Source: Epiperipatus broadwayi (taxonomy: Eukaryota; Onychophora; Udeonychophora; Euonychophora; Peripatidae). Taken from it: a DNA stretch of 64,000 nt. Position numbers and translations under genes: made by a program. Under the pieces are notes generated by a model. The model worked only from the letters and a program-made list of their open reading frames with translations, did not search any database and was not told the DNA's origin. Location: positions 4,984,682-5,048,681 of the forward strand of contig JAQFVV010012398.1 in NCBI GenBank assembly GCA_028023455.1, given 5' to 3'. Positions 44,190 to 58,767 of the stretch are shown here, in pieces; the stretch's first letter is position 1, and each line of letters begins with the position of its first letter.

Positions 44190-47100
44190 TGAGACAAGCG
44201 GTCTGAAAATTCAAACTTGAAACATTTGTAAGAAGTGAAAATAATTGGGTAACTATGAACTTTCATTAGCAAATCTTTTATTCTTACTTAATAAAAGTAG
44301 ACCTTACTTTACTGGGTCAAAGCATTTTTTATTTACAGAAAACATTAAGAGTTTATTCATTGATTATGTTATCCTTGGTAATACATGACAATACACACAC
44401 AGTTTAAATTCATTAAACATAGTTTTTTTTATATATATTTATTATTGTTATTATATATTGTAATACTAAAATGTTTTTTTATATATGTTCTTTATTGATT
44501 GTGATAATAAGCAACCCAGCTGAATATGCTTTATAATATTTTTATTTCTTTATTTATTTATTTTTCGGCATATTAGACTGGATATCATTTATTTTGTTAC
44601 TCAGGGTTGCAATAATATTTATATGTATGATTTATGTATGAATCCATCATATAGGGATATACATTTTAAACATATGTTAACATATTACCGAATGTGTGCG
44701 TGTATAACTGCTTAAACAAACGCATCAAAAGAATAGGTTATGCATAATTAGTTTAAGTATAGGAAATTGAAAAGCAAGGCTTAACATCAGAATGAAAGTG
44801 AAAAACACACACATTACATATGAAATTTATTTTTGTAATATGTAATAAATAAGGAAAGTCTTAAGTAAGCATTTATAGAATATTTTTTTCTAATATCAAT
44901 TTAAGCCAGCTTATTTTAAAATATCAAAAAAAAAAGATAAACTTGTATATTAAATTTATTTGGTTATGCGTATGTAAAATTTTGTATTAATTCTATATTT
45001 AATTAATATAATAAGAGTCAATTGTACCATTATTAATTTGATTTTAAGAGAAAAGAAAGAAAGAAGAATAGTGTTAATAAAATATAATTGTATATCTTAA
45101 TTGTTTTCCGAGTTGTTATTAAAAATATTGTTATATTTTTTTGTCTTGATTCTACCGTTTTAAATGATCATCATCATCGCTCGCAGATATTAAGAATCAT
45201 CAGCACTCACTCGCAAAATGTTAAGTAAGCTAGAATATTGATTTATATTTAAGTATTTAAGGATTATGCTTGATGTCTAACCAGATTTTAATAATTATAA
45301 GTTAATAATAGAAAGCTAAAAAAATGGTGTTAGACCCATGAGTTTTGATCATCCTCATCAAAGATGGATATCATATTATAGATTAAAACACTGTTCAAAC
45401 ATAGTACTGTACCTGAGTCATGATTACCATCATCATTAAATAAATTATAATCAGTAAATCTAATGTTTAACATAATTAATATATTTAGTAAATAGGGGTT
45501 TATAGAAAGTTAAATATCACGCGGGGAGATGCGTGATGATCAGTCATCATCACTGGTATTATTGAATCTTAGTTTTAACTATAAAAGTATTTTAGTAAAT
45601 AACCATAAACTTATATAAATGCCAGTGAATATAATATTTAAATCCCATTTTGACAAAGGATGATTTTAAAAAGTGCCTATGAGTTTATAAAGATAAATTT
45701 ATTGTTGTGAATTCGTTATAAAGCTATGGCTGATATCATCATCATCATTATCATCTTTATATTATGATAAATAATTAAGTAACTAGTTTCATGGCCATCC
45801 ACTTAAGTAATGGTCTTCACTATGTTTATTTGGAAGCCATTAATAAGAGTATTTTTTTGCATCTGTTCATCACTATACGTAAAATGAGCTAGTAATATTT
45901 ATAAGAGTCTTTAATATAAAAATTTTGTTGATATTGGGATCTTATAATTTTATTGACATAGATAAAATATAAGAATGTCATTTTTTTGTTCATTAGTCAT
46001 CCAAGTCATGTGTAGTAAAAATGTACCAAACGAGTTTGAACTCAGTACACTATGGACAGATAAAATTTATCTAGATTTAAAACAATCTGGTGGCACTCGT
46101 GGGAAAACATATGTACTTAGCTAAACTGAATAAAAGTGATCCAGTCCCTTTACAACTTAATAATATTAACTTTATATGATATTTTTTTATATACGTTGTT
46201 ATAAATAATGCCAGTGTGTGCGTATGACCAGGAATGGTCTTATATATATTTGGAAAGAAGAATAGGACGGATTCTTTATTATAAAAACCTATTATTGGAG
46301 ATAAGCGAAATGCACTCCATGGATTTCACAGCAATTTTATTCAGTTGCTATATCTAATATTATTTTATTTGATGACAATGGCTAAGATATTTTATTGATT
46401 AAATGACTCTCCAATATCTAAATATTTTAAATCTTTAATGATGATAGTTTTAATTTTCATTTTGTTATTTTATGTGTTGAGAAATGGGATAATTTATTTA
46501 TTTCATTATTAGCGTGACAGAATTAATGTGTAGGATAGTTGCAAACGGGCTATAATGTTATATTTAATTAATTAAAAAATATAGACACCTAAATAGAGCA
46601 TGATATGCATATGTTCTTATTTATATGTTAGCGTCATCCTTATTTAATCATAAATTGTATTTTAGCTAACACAGTAAATTCATTTCTCATTTAATTTTAC
46701 TCGGTTACAAATGATGAACCGCTGGAGCATATCATATATCCTGTTTAGTGTTTAGTTATTGAATTATAGCAACTATCATTTTATCACTCATCTATATATT
46801 TATAATCGGTTACAAAATAGTAGCCTTTTTCATCATTACATTATTTTGTATGCTGTTACAAATTTTTCTTACTGTTTCAAATGGCACAGATTATAAACAT
46901 ATTTTAATAATTAATAATTTCTTCTATTTTTATTTCTGTTACAATATATATATATATAATCTTAGAAAGTTTTGTAATAAATAGTTTAGTCAACAGATAG
47001 ACAACTGACAAATGGTTTAAATCTCATATAGTGATTAATATGGCTCAAACTACAATAAAATCACTATGGTTGATCTGTACAGTTTTTAGCAATGCATACT

Positions 47101-47480
47101 GAATTTGACAGCAACCATAAGAGTGGTGTCAGCATACATCTAATAGCAGCAAATATTAATTAGCATGAAATCATGCTAGCAATAGAACTATTCTTTACAC
47201 CATACATGTTTGAATTTGCATGTTCCTCAATATTTGTATATATCAGATAAAAATTATCAAACATACATATTTCAAAAAACAAGAATAAAAAAATTGTACC
47301 TTTTTAATAAAGAATAAGATAATCCTATTAATCCAATATTTTTCCTCTTACAATCATACAAAATAAGATAAATTTACATTATTATTAATTTTGCACATTA
47401 AAATTTTTTTGAGTTAATAAAATTTACTTTAATTAATCTCTTTTTAAAATTATTTTTTTTATTATCTACATTGGTTGTGT
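44190..47480. other. AT-rich non-coding stretch, no gene seen
   Basis: No supported frame over more than 3 kb. Scattered GATGAT/ATCATC words and one strong hairpin (45519-45540). Confidence 0.45.
45519..45540. other. perfect 7-bp hairpin
   Basis: ATCACGC and GCGTGAT flank an 8-base GGGGAGAT loop, followed by GATCAGTCATCATCA, which can fold as a second stem with TGATGA. Unusually GC-rich for its surroundings. Confidence 0.5.
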
Positions 47481-47484
47481 TAAA

Positions 47485-49428
47485 ATATTTAGATAGCTTA
47501 AGGACTGATTGTTATCATATACATTTATAAATCTATTAAAGTCTTGCATAATTGGCTTTATTGTCTTATTAAATATTTACATTGAATATAAGTACAGTAG
47601 ATCCCAGTTGAAAGATGATTGTTTTCTTCTCTAAATTATCTGCACCACCTTTTTTTGCATAAATGCATGTATTGCATAGTGGCATAGTTTATATGTTCAT
47701 CATGAGATTTTTAAGGCTCTAGGATATCTATATTATGAATTATGAGATAAAATGTGCCAGTATGTTTTATATCTTTGTAAATCATCTTCAATGCTTTATC
47801 TCCATGAATCTTAACAACATTCTTGCAAACTCATGGCTTGACTGTCATACACAGTTTTAACCTTTTAAAATATTTCAGAAGCAGTTTTATGCTATTTAAA
47901 ACAAAATTTGATGTTAGCACATTGCTACATTTTAGGTTAAGGTATGAAACACACATTTTATATCATATGTGATGTGATGCGACGTGATGATCCATACAGT
48001 AGTGTCTTAAAATTATCATGGAGAATAGCTAAACTATGTTGCTATGTAACACATGCATTGATTCGCAGATGGCACACTGGAACACACTGTATATATAAAA
48101 CATTTGTTTTCTGTATACAAAAATAGTTTTTTTTTCATGTCAGAATCATAAAAACTAATCTATTAACTAGTATACATTTTATTTAAATTTTTAATTTATT
48201 TTCAAAATTGTTTTAATAATGCTTGATTATTTTAAATTTTATTAATATTTATATAAACTAATTTTTATATGTAGTGATTTACTTTTTCTTTTATGTCCAT
48301 TCTTCATCTATTTTATTGTGTACAAGAAATGTTCTAATATCAATATTGTAATGATATGGAATGTGGAGAATAGCAGGAGTGAGCAAATCAACATCATCAA
48401 AAACATTATTTTTTTTACTGAGTATAGAAAACAAACATTAGAATCCAATATAGGTAATTATAAGTTATAACATGGCATCATTAGCAAATCAAGAGTTGGC
48501 AGTCATTCTTTGCAATAGGATTTTAAAAAAGTACATTGTAAAATTTTAGTCTAATCATCATCTAGCTAATGCCAAACTTGGTGCATAATATTATAAAAAC
48601 AATTATTAATATTTCAACTGCATGAACATACCTAAATGCTAAAAATAGGTATAAAAATAATTTGGTAACAAAAAATTCTATAATCATTGTATCAATGCTC
48701 ATCATTATCTATGCTCTTGGCCACCTAGTACTGGACATCAATAATTTAGTTATCATAGAATTTAAAAAGTAAGTGGATTTTAAAGGTGACTTTTATAACT
48801 TTAGCATCATTTAAATAATTCTACAGAGAACTAAATAGTCCATACATTCCATATGTCTTTAATCTGAACTAGCTTTGTGATGCCAGGATCCTAGTAACTA
48901 TAAACAGAAGAAGATATATAAAACATAAACTATACTAATAGTAAATAACTTAAATAGAAAAATTTGAAATAATGATTAATACACTTATTGATTAGAAATA
49001 ATGATATTTTAAAATATTTTCAATAGATTAAAGACTCAAGAAATCAAATTTTCAAATATATATATATATATATATAAACAACTGGTTTATATAATGTACA
49101 TATAAGCTTACAGACATGACAATACATAACATTCCAACAATAAGTTAATAAATGGTTTTTGATTTTAACTAAATGCAAGTAAATGTTAAGTATATATATA
49201 TATATATTAATGGCACACATATGGCTGTATTCTAATATAAAAATAGAATTTCAATCATTAATAAGTTAATAATAATAATAAACAGCCATTCATAAATGAA
49301 TAGGGCTATTCCAACTCCAAAAAAAAAAAAAGAAGAGAAAAAGAAAAAAACTTCTCTAGAAATGAATTTTGCTATGATTATACAAAGCAATATGTGAAAC
49401 ACAAATACATTCACATATAGAATATGAC
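47485..49428. other. non-coding stretch with repeat fragments
   Basis: 47487-47560 matches 29327-29400 (R2-related). GTGATGTGATG at 47969-47979 followed by CATACAGTAGTG (47992) matches the start of the short element at 3623. (TA)n runs lie at 49058-49074 and 49192-49206. No gene is supported. Confidence 0.45.
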
Positions 49429-49429
49429 G

Positions 49430-51300
49430 GGCTCCATTTTCCTATTTCTTCTTATTTTACAATGCTGTCTTTTAATTTTTTCAGCAGAAAACTTATCTTC
49501 CTGATTGCTCCTCAATGTATTCTATTCTCTGTCATATTTTCCCAATGAAAACAACATTGTATTTCACTAGAATTTCTTTGAGATAATGCTTATAATGTAA
49601 AACTATGCAAAGTTCATCATAAAAGACTGTTTTAGGAAACCTTCCATTGGTTAATCATTTTACATGTCCAATCCAATGATGGTCTGATTTTACAATAATG
49701 GATTCAATAGTATTACATCTAGAAAGTTCAAGAACATATTGATTGGTTTTATAATCTCGCTATTGTATTTTTATAATTTTAAGCATTCTTAAATATAACT
49801 TTTCTAATATATTGCACTGATAAGATGTCCAAGTCTCACATCATAAAATGACAACTCTATATAAGGTTAAATTTAATTGCAGTAGTTATTTCCCTATGAT
49901 GAAATATTCCTCTTTTAACTTGCCTTAAAAGCAGCAGCAGAGTACTGGAGTCTGTGTTCTATCTCAATATCTAACTGCACTTAATTACTTATAAAATTAT
50001 TTAGATATGTATATGATTTACATTCTCAAGTTGAACTTCCATCACTGATTTTCTTTTGAATATTAATTAAAAAACAAAAGTTTTTATATGTTACATTCAA
50101 AAATTAAGAACATTTGAATAATTTTTTAAGTGGTAAAAATAGCACAATTATCAGCAGACTGTAAATACAGAATCCAAGAAGTTCTTGTTTTCACTTTCAA
50201 TTATTCAAATTAAAAATCCCACTCTCAAACCTGTGTCATATCTTGATCTCTGTTTAATTAATTTGCCCATAAACAATTCCAAAGACCATTGTTATAAAAA
50301 TTGAAAACAATATTCAAGCAAGTACACATCCTTTTAGCATCATTTGATTTCAAATACTTGTTGCACCACTTGTAGTTATAACACTTTTTTCATTCCTGCA
50401 TATAGAAACCCACATAAGATGAATAAAGTTTGGTGGGCAATCAATTAATTTCAAACAATTCTATAATCCTGCCCTATTATCTGAATTAAATATGTTCTCC
50501 AAATCTATAAAAACAATATATAAACTGCTCTCTTTTTTATTACCAGCACTCTTCTTGTTTCTTGATTTTTTAAACCACATTTAGTCTCTGATAATTATTC
50601 ATCTATAACTGAAAGTAATCTATTTAGCAAAATTTTTGAAAATATCTTTGATGTAGTAGATAATAATGATATTTCATGGTAATTGCTCTAATCTAGTCTA
50701 TTCTCTTTGTTTTTAAAAACTGGGTCAATAAAATTATTCATGAGATCAGGAGTTACAACTTCATGGATTCATATATTATTATAAATTCCAATATTTTTAA
50801 AACTAATATATCCCTACCATATTTTAAAACTTCTACAAATATTTCATCAGGATCTGCAGTCTTTCTACTTTTAAGATTACAAAGAACTGTTTTGACTTCG
50901 CTAAGCTGTATATCTTCGTCCAAATCTAAATGAGTAAATAAAATGAGTATATCTTTAAAACTTGTCATCTCAATTCTTGTATCCTTAATCAAAAATTGAT
51001 CAAAATACTCTTTCCATATACTCAAAAGTATCATTAACTTCATATAAGAGAGTACTATTTTTAGATTTAATAGGATGGAAATACTATTTCTCAGGTCTAT
51101 GAGTTGTTTTCAATGCATTAAATAAAGATCTAGAATGATCACAATCAGTTAAAGCTGTATCTTTTTTGCAGTTTTAATTCATTAATAGTTTTTAAAAAAA
51201 ATTGTCAGCCATTGAACTTCCACTTTCACATCTTTATATTTATCATTGAAGTGGTTGGATCTAATTTTGATCCTAGTTTTATGAGATCCCACCTTTAACC
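49430..51300 (-). mobile_element. LINE family B, reverse transcriptase part
   Basis: Minus-strand non-LTR retrotransposon with RT blocks in proper order. First LFNALK (about 51110), then LSEVKTVLCNLKSRKTADPD (50810-50900; the usual 'LKNGKAAGPDGI' block, G to D changed), FIDLENIFN (50497-50511 and on; RT motif A), KGCVLA (50317-50335), and SADNCAIFT at the catalytic box (50148-50156; family YADD, so Y to S and the second D to N). Then CETWT (49829-49840) and WIGHV (about 49665), the C-terminal landmarks. Catalytic loss plus frameshifts make it inactive. The frame 50753-51043 is its best-preserved piece. Confidence 0.8.
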
Positions 51301-54160
51301 TAGTTCAAACCCTGTCACTAACAGTGAATATTTCTGAATGTAATGAGACTTTTTATTATCTTCAATATATGTTAGGTTCAGTTAAATTAGGTTATTATTT
51401 AAATATTTATTGAGACTAATTATCTTATGTTTAAATTTGTTAATGTTATTAATTACCTCATGATAAAATATTCATGAATATATATATTTTAAAGTATGTG
51501 AATTGTATGTATATATTTGTAGATAGTTAAATATATATTCGTTATAAAGTTTTATTACATCGGAATGTTTTATTTCATATTTTACCATTTTGTTCAAATT
51601 TATATGATTAAAAGTTACATTCCTTCGATAAGCTTTCAGATTGTCCTTTCCCAAAGATCAATAGGAAATCTTTTATTAATTAGTTAAAATGATAAGTTAA
51701 AACTTTAAGGATGGTGCTAAATTAAAATCATTTGCTCAGATTTTACAAATTCATTTTCTAAATAGAAAATGAATTCAAAGTTAATGAATTTGAAAGTCTT
51801 ATTGGAGGAATGGATCGGAAATCAAGTAGAGAAAATTTTGGTTTGTAATAATGTAAAAGCTTTAGCCTTATGCATCAAAATCAGAATGGGCGGGAAACCA
51901 TAGGAAAGAGTATAAATACCAGGAGAAGTTTCTATGTGGGAGCCATACTATTAAATTAAGAGATGTTGCCACCAGAAACTACGTTCCTTTTAATTTTGAT
52001 TTTTAATAGTATTTTCAGTATGGTACATGGCTAACCTTGGGAATCTGATTGCTAGACCCCAAAGTTCTCCACAAATCTTCAAAATGTTGCTGCTAAACAG
52101 AAATTTTCAATACCAATCATAAGCTGCCGACATACAGAAGGAAACTAATCCATAAATGAAATTTACATGAATCAAGTGTGCATCTACGTTGTCTCCTAAA
52201 CCCAACCGGACTCTGTCATTATGAATCAATGAGCGAGTGATAGAAGGAACTGGTAATCCTTTTTACTTTATAAACCACTACCTTCTGGTCTATTCATGAA
52301 CTCTATCTCAAATCATAATTTAAGTTAACTACTGTCTAAAATTTCTCTATTCACTTTATAATGTGTTAAAATTTGTTATAGTAATTCTCTATTCTACTAT
52401 CTCTAGTCTTAAAATTAATAGCTTGTTAACTTTCTCTTACTATGGTGGTTCATTTTAACTAATTTTAATTATATTTATTTGAATGATTATTAATATCATT
52501 TATTTACGATAAATATGCCAGTAATACTTTCAACTGGATAATAATCTCTTTCATTTAAACTCACCTTAAGAAAATAGTATTGCTTTAAATTTTATAGCTT
52601 AATTGTTGTCTGCTAGAACTAACTTAATACGGTTCTATTAATTATCGAGTTGAAGGATTTATTTAATGTTTGATATTATTTTACCAACGGCTGATAAGTA
52701 TTATTAGCTCAGTTTATAACCACTATGCTCCTGACTAGTTTATTTAATTTACACAAAATTATCTATTCATATTGATTACATTTATTAATGTTTTACAAAA
52801 GTTAATAAGGAAAATAAAATAAATATATTCTAATTTAAATCTCGTATTTTATATTTGTGTTCAGAGAGGGCATGATATAAAGGGTATTATTATTATAATT
52901 ATATAATTGTGTTTAAGCACATTCACTCCAAGTAAGTTTGATTTTAATCTGATATGATCAGGTCATTACATTAAGCATTCATTATATAATTTGGGCTTTA
53001 TTAATCAAATATGATGATCACTATATCATTACCATTTAGAACGTTGCTAACGCGAGCCATCCTCCTGCTTCTTGGGTTTGTCATTTCGGTGATATTATTG
53101 AGATTTTAAATATATAGGAAGAAATCACTTCCTTCCTCGCTCGTGGCTGTATTGGAACAGCATAGGTTCATGGCTGTGTTCTGACCTGGCTTTCCCCATG
53201 TTCCATGGATCATTTGTAGGGCATAAAGAACTTGTTGAATACAAACCACCCTTCTACTTCTTAAATCACTGACAAATCATTTTATTTCATATTCATTTTG
53301 CTGCTCATAATGTGTTAGTACTGTTTATTTATTAGTTCAAATAAAGGCCCACTCTTTTGCTTTGTAAATCGTAATGAATTGATTTCATTAAAGTCAAACA
53401 ATTTTATATTTATCAATAATTTAAATAATTTTCTTTGTTAAGTATTGAAGTTATACCCTACATATTTATCATGCTGTTCATGAATTGATTTATGGATGTG
53501 TGGAAAATAAATCTCAACTCCTTCTTATATAAAATTAGAATCATATTTTCTTTTCCAAATAAAATACCAAATAACGAATAATGTTTGTAATTCATTCAGC
53601 ATAAATGCCATAGATATCAATATTTACACTTGTCTATTTTGTTGGGGCATAAATAAATATATTTCTTAAATACATGCATATTAATTATTGGCATATGAGT
53701 ACAACTGCCATTATTTATTGTACAGTGTAATTAATGCTCCAAAGACTAGAGATAATTTATAATAATTATCATAAATATTTGTTAAAATATTTGCTTATTA
53801 TTAAATATTTTATATACATATTTGTTTTGATTGTTTATTATTTATTGATTAGTTTTAAATATTCATGCTCACTGTTTGTATTGGCAACCCAAATATACAT
53901 ATGTGAATTTATTCAGAAATATCCATAGTCATTTTATCATATATAAGTTAGAGTCAGATAAGTGGTCCCAGTAATCATCACATCCATTAAGCTAATTCAT
54001 GGTGCATAGTCTCATGTGCCATCAATATGTATTGTCTATTAAGTTTTGATCTGAGCTTGTGAATTAGGTTCGAATTCAGTTTGGTCTTTGATATAATTCT
54101 TTGGTTTGATTGGGTTTGAAATCCAGTTTCGTGGGTTCAGGTCATGTTGGGTGGAAAATA
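51300..54160. other. 2.9 kb segment separating LINE-B RT and endonuclease
   Basis: Unlike LINE-B on either side and without coding capacity, so a candidate nested insertion. It includes GGGCGGGAAACC with TATAAATACC 20 bases later (51887-51921), which looks promoter-like, a GC-richer patch (53035-53260), and GGTTCGAATTC (54067-54077), close to a polymerase III B box. No matching ends or target duplication were found by eye. Confidence 0.4.
51887..51921 (+). promoter_or_regulatory. promoter-like GC/TATA arrangement
   Basis: GGGCGGGAAACC (51887-51898), then TATAAATACC (51912-51921), standing out from AT-rich surroundings. No ORF follows, so an LTR or other element promoter is as likely as a gene. 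Confidence 0.25.
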
Positions 54161-54755
54161 TATTTGAGTGGTACATTATGAAGTTCCACATTTAATCTAT
54201 TATTCTGCTAAATAGAAAATGCCATGTTTCTTTTTATTTAAATCTCCAATAATAAGAGGAAACCATTCATGTTTTTTTAGTGATTTCAAGAATACATTTA
54301 CTTTTATCTATAACATACTTATTAAGAGAATTCCATCCTTCACTAATATGACAGTCTTAAAAATCACAATTAGTAATCTGAGTGTTTAGCAGCTGTTGGA
54401 ATTTAATACATATAGTAGATTCATTTAAAGAACCAACATCAATTCTTTTGTAAATATGATTGAAATAATATCTATTTTTAATGCAATTACCATTTCAATC
54501 TTAGAGCATACTAATCAATAGTCTGTCCAACAACCTGTACTTGTAAATGCTCATGCTGTGTGAACTCTTGTACCCTGACTCCTAATTATAATATAATTTA
54601 TTAAATCCCATTGTTTTGAGTGCAGATGCATCCATAATGTTTGTAATACTTAATCTATAAGTTGTGCATAAATTCAATAATAACAAATCATTTGAATAAT
54701 ATGATTATTCCTAATAATTCTTAGTCTACTATTTGTATGAACACTTGCATTAAAG
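54160..54755 (-). mobile_element. LINE family B, endonuclease part
   Basis: Minus strand reads GNFNASVHTNS (about 54715-54762; the endonuclease 'GDFNA' motif with D to N) and, after eroded sequence, TGCWTDY-stop-LVCSK (54495-54540; the 'CWTDHRLVRSK' block of the same LINE family whose RT has GCVLAP and YADDCAIF). KKHEWF (about 54260-54280) corresponds to the linker between endonuclease and RT. Strand and order agree with the RT part at 49430-51300, so the two are probably one element. Confidence 0.65.
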
Positions 54756-54759
54756 TTTC

Positions 54760-55498
54760 CAAAAAAAAAAAAGGTAATCTTTTAATGTTATTGCTGTAAT
54801 AATGCTAATAAATATTATTAATAAATTCCATTCTACATTAATAATATATGAATGATTAAATATATATAATGTATGTACATACAAATACTTATTCAAATAT
54901 AAAAATCATATTTTAACAATTAATTAACAATATCTTATTTATTTAAATTAGTTTCAACTACTTTTAAAAAAAATATATGCATTTGACAACTATTGTAATT
55001 TTCAGAAATCTAAATGAAGTCTTATGAATGGCATAATAAAATTCTAAAAAAGTATACTTAAAAATTTTTATGATTTTGAGATGTTAAACTAGTATGAGCT
55101 TGATTCTGGTTAGATACACTTTACTTTTGTTTCATCATATAAAAATTTAAATACAACCACAACCATTTAGAAAAATATTTTTTTCATCTCCTTTGCAACT
55201 ATTTTACTTTTTTTGACCCGGATATTTAAACAAAATGATTTTCACATTAACATTTTTCTGACCTTTGTTATAATTGTTTATAAAGAAGAATGAATAATTT
55301 ATAGACATTGCTGCAGAATAAATTGTTTAAATATCTAAAGAAAAAAATTATAACAAATTTTTAATTTACCATGTCGTGTCAATTAATGATCAAATACGAA
55401 CCAAAAAATGAATTGTTGAAAAATGTTCTTGCGATATACATAACTGAGTTTGATTACCTTCAAGAATTAATTTAGCAAAATATTAATATGAATAATTA
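54760..55498. other. AT-rich non-coding stretch, no gene seen
   Basis: No supported frame or RNA. Confidence 0.45.
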
Positions 55499-57625
55499 TC
55501 AAGTTCTATTTACCATACTAGATATGATAAATATATATCTATGTGTAAAAATGGATTTAATAATCTCATTAATCATCAGCATACCATTATCAACCCACTT
55601 CAGAATAAAGAACTCTCTAAGTTTAATCCAGTTTCTATGATCTCTAGCTGCTCTTCTCCACATTACATCAGCAACCTTCTTTATTTCATCCATCCATTTT
55701 ATGTGTTTTTTTTCTACATCTTTTACAATCTCTTGGAATCCAGTTTAAGACTTTACTGACCATCTACAATCATCTCTTTTAATAATACATCCAGTTCAAT
55801 CCCATTTCAGTCTCTTAATTCTTTCAGTGATGCCAATAATACTTATTTGTTTTCCCCCCCTGAACTTCATTTCTGATCCTTTCTTGTTACTTTTAACATG
55901 CATCTCTCCATATTCTATTGAGTTGTCTGAAATCCCTATATTGTTCTCCTTTTAAGCATTAAAGTCTCAGATCTCTAACTAAAACTGTTAAAAACTTATC
56001 AGAAACTTTCCTTTTCAAACACAGACACATTTTCTTTTAAGTTTAAGTTATTTCTACTAAAAATATTTTATCTACTTCTATGATTAATTTCATCTATTAA
56101 ATTTTCATTGAATATCAATAATATGACCAAGACATTTGTAGTTGTTAACTTCTTCTAATTCATTATTATCAATTTTTATTTTCTTTTGAGAAAATCCATT
56201 AATCAGTATTTTAGTATCTTTAGCATTTATCTTTAGTTGTACTATTTTACTTTCATCTGATATCTCTTTCAAATTCTGAAGCATTATTTACAAAAACAAC
56301 CACTTCATCTGCAAAAGACTTAAATAATCTCCATTTACTTTTATTCCCATAGTTTACCATTTTATTCCACAACTACTTCTTGTAAACTGCTGTAAAAAGT
56401 TTTAGAGATATGGAATCACCTTGTATTAATCTTCTTGAAATCACTATGTGATCTAATCATTGCTATCACATATTGATAAATATTCTTCAGAATATAACAA
56501 TATCCACAGTCTATATCTTGATGATTCGATGCTTTAATCATTGAAGAAATGCTTATAAAATCAAATGCCTTTTCATGATCTACAAATCTAAAGTATAATT
56601 GTAACTCATATTCATTAGTCCTTTCTATAACTTTTCTCAATACTTAATTGTAATTTATTGTGTCAAAATCATTTTTAAATCCAGCTTGTGCTTTGGGTTG
56701 GTTTAAATCCCCAGTTTACTACAAATAAGCTGTAATTATCATAGTAAAAAAATTCATATAGAATTAACAAAAGACTAATAGATCTATAGTTTCTAATACC
56801 TTTTTAATCATCTGTTTTAAATGTCAATATTACTACAGCATTCTTCCAATCATCTGGTAAAAATCTTTATCATTTAGATATTTGGTATATAAGTTTACCA
56901 ATAATTTTTCTATTTCTTCATCTGCTTTTTAAGATATTGATTATATTGCCACAATTATCTGAAACTTTTTCATTTTTCATAAATTTAATTTTGCTTTTCA
57001 TCTTTTAATCTAAAATTCTGGGTAAATGAGATGTAGTAATTGTAAGGGACACTTTTTTTTTGTTCTTGAAATTCTTTGTAGAACTTCCACATTTCACGAT
57101 ACCATCTTTCTTTTAAATAATAGTTCCATTTTTTTTCTTATTGCAGAAATGTTTTTTACCAATACTAGGATGTTGTTTTATATATATAATACTTGTATTC
57201 TCATTTATAGCTTTCCTTGCTAATTCATAATTATATTTTTTTATATTATTATTAATTCTTTTTTGTATAATTTTATAAAACTCTAAATATTCAATTTTTA
57301 ATGATTTGTTTCTATGTATTTTTATATTTCTTTTTTATTTTATATATTGTCTTGCTTCAGTAGAAAGTTTACTGATCAATTTCTGTTTCTTTGCACCAGC
57401 TATCTAGTGCTACAATTATCTTTCTATTGATATTTTAAAATGATTTGCAAGTTTTGAAAGTTAGGAATCCCAATTGTAAATACTGTTAACTTTAATTTTT
57501 CTCTCTAGTTTTACATTAATACATATCTTACTCTCACTAATCAATGATCACTTCCTGTGTTGAATGTATTAAGAACTTTACAATCTTGAAATACATTTTC
57601 TTTATTAATCAAAATATAATTCCCC
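55499..57625 (-). mobile_element. LINE family C (RTE-like), endonuclease and RT, decayed
   Basis: Minus-strand motifs in order: NYILINKENVFQDCKVLNTF and NTGSDH-stop-LVR (57515-57615; C-terminal endonuclease 'IDYIL...GSDHRLVRA', GSDH at 57544-57555). Then PDDWKNAVVILTFK (56820-56860), NYRSISLL (56768-56791), FRFVDHEKAFD (56560-56589; RT motif A), RRLIQGDSISLKLFTAVYKK (56378-56437; the 'GVRQGD-ISPKLFTA' block), and FADEVVVF (56304-56315; family FADD, second D to E). The C-terminus is DEIKKVADVMWRRAARDHRN (55640-55693). The RQGD and KLFTA wording places it near RTE-type elements. Frameshifts and stops throughout mean it is inactive. Confidence 0.85.
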
Positions 57626-57629
57626 CAAA

Positions 57630-58760
57630 AAACACTTCCTCAAAATAGATTTTTTTTTTTAAAAAAAAAGAGCTGTTTTTATTTTTATTTCCATAATTGT
57701 AATAAATTGATCAATTAATAAAACATAAAATTAGTTTTGATTTATTGTTTAATCATATGAGTTTCAAATTATATTTAATGTTATTTTTGCATATTTTGAA
57801 CACCTTTTATCTTAATATTGCATTGTTAATACGATAACATTTTAAAAATAGTTTTCTGCTTATTTCATCAATGTTTCATACAATCTCTACTGTTTTGAAT
57901 TTCATACAATTTCCTTTCTATAATACTTATTTATTGTTTAAGGGTAGAGACAAAGTTATTACTCTTTGATTTAATGTAAAACAAGATTATTATCTCATTA
58001 CTAAGGATTAGAATAGACAGAGTCTAGAGAAACTCTAGATGTGAATGCATTCAAAACATTAGTTATGGTAGTAATCCCATAATTTAATCATTGTGAAATT
58101 AAATAAATACAATACTTAAACAATAGTAAAATCCTTGATGAGTTATTAATTGAAATCTTATTAAAATCACACACATGAAGTAACGTGTTGCTTTGTCTCA
58201 TGTATGTAATTATTTTTTTTAATTTAAATTATCTGTTCCAAGTATATTAGATCAGATATTAGATTTGAGTAGAAATTTGTACATTATTACTTATTCCACT
58301 TCGTAATAAATATGGTAATCAAGAAATTCATTTAAAAAAAAAAAAAAACACCTAACAAATTGATCATTCAAACCTATCTGCTATCTGCAGATAGCTGCTA
58401 AATCTGTCCAGTTACAGTAATTATTATATCAATTCAATTATGGTGTGTTTAATGTATAATTATTATTAATATATTTATATAAATGCTGCATAAGATATTT
58501 TTATTATTTATTCTAATTTATTAGATACATATTTATATATAACATAGACCTCTTCAATCAAATTGCTAAATTTTTAAATATCTCAAACATGACTTCCTCA
58601 ATTTGTTATTGGGAAATAATGTTTCCAAATTACTGAAATTTGCTCTTAAAAATTTATAAATTTTTTAAATAACATTTATACTATTCGTTTTTATTTTCGG
58701 AAGTGTATTTTGAATTAATGGACACATTTCTTGTTTTTAATACCAATTTGTTATTTCAGT
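57630..58760. other. AT-rich non-coding stretch, no gene seen
   Basis: No supported feature. The pyrimidine-rich TTTGTTATTTCAG at 58747-58759 resembles a splice acceptor but is followed by an immediate stop in the frame that matters downstream. Confidence 0.4.
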
Positions 58761-58767
58761 TATTTAA

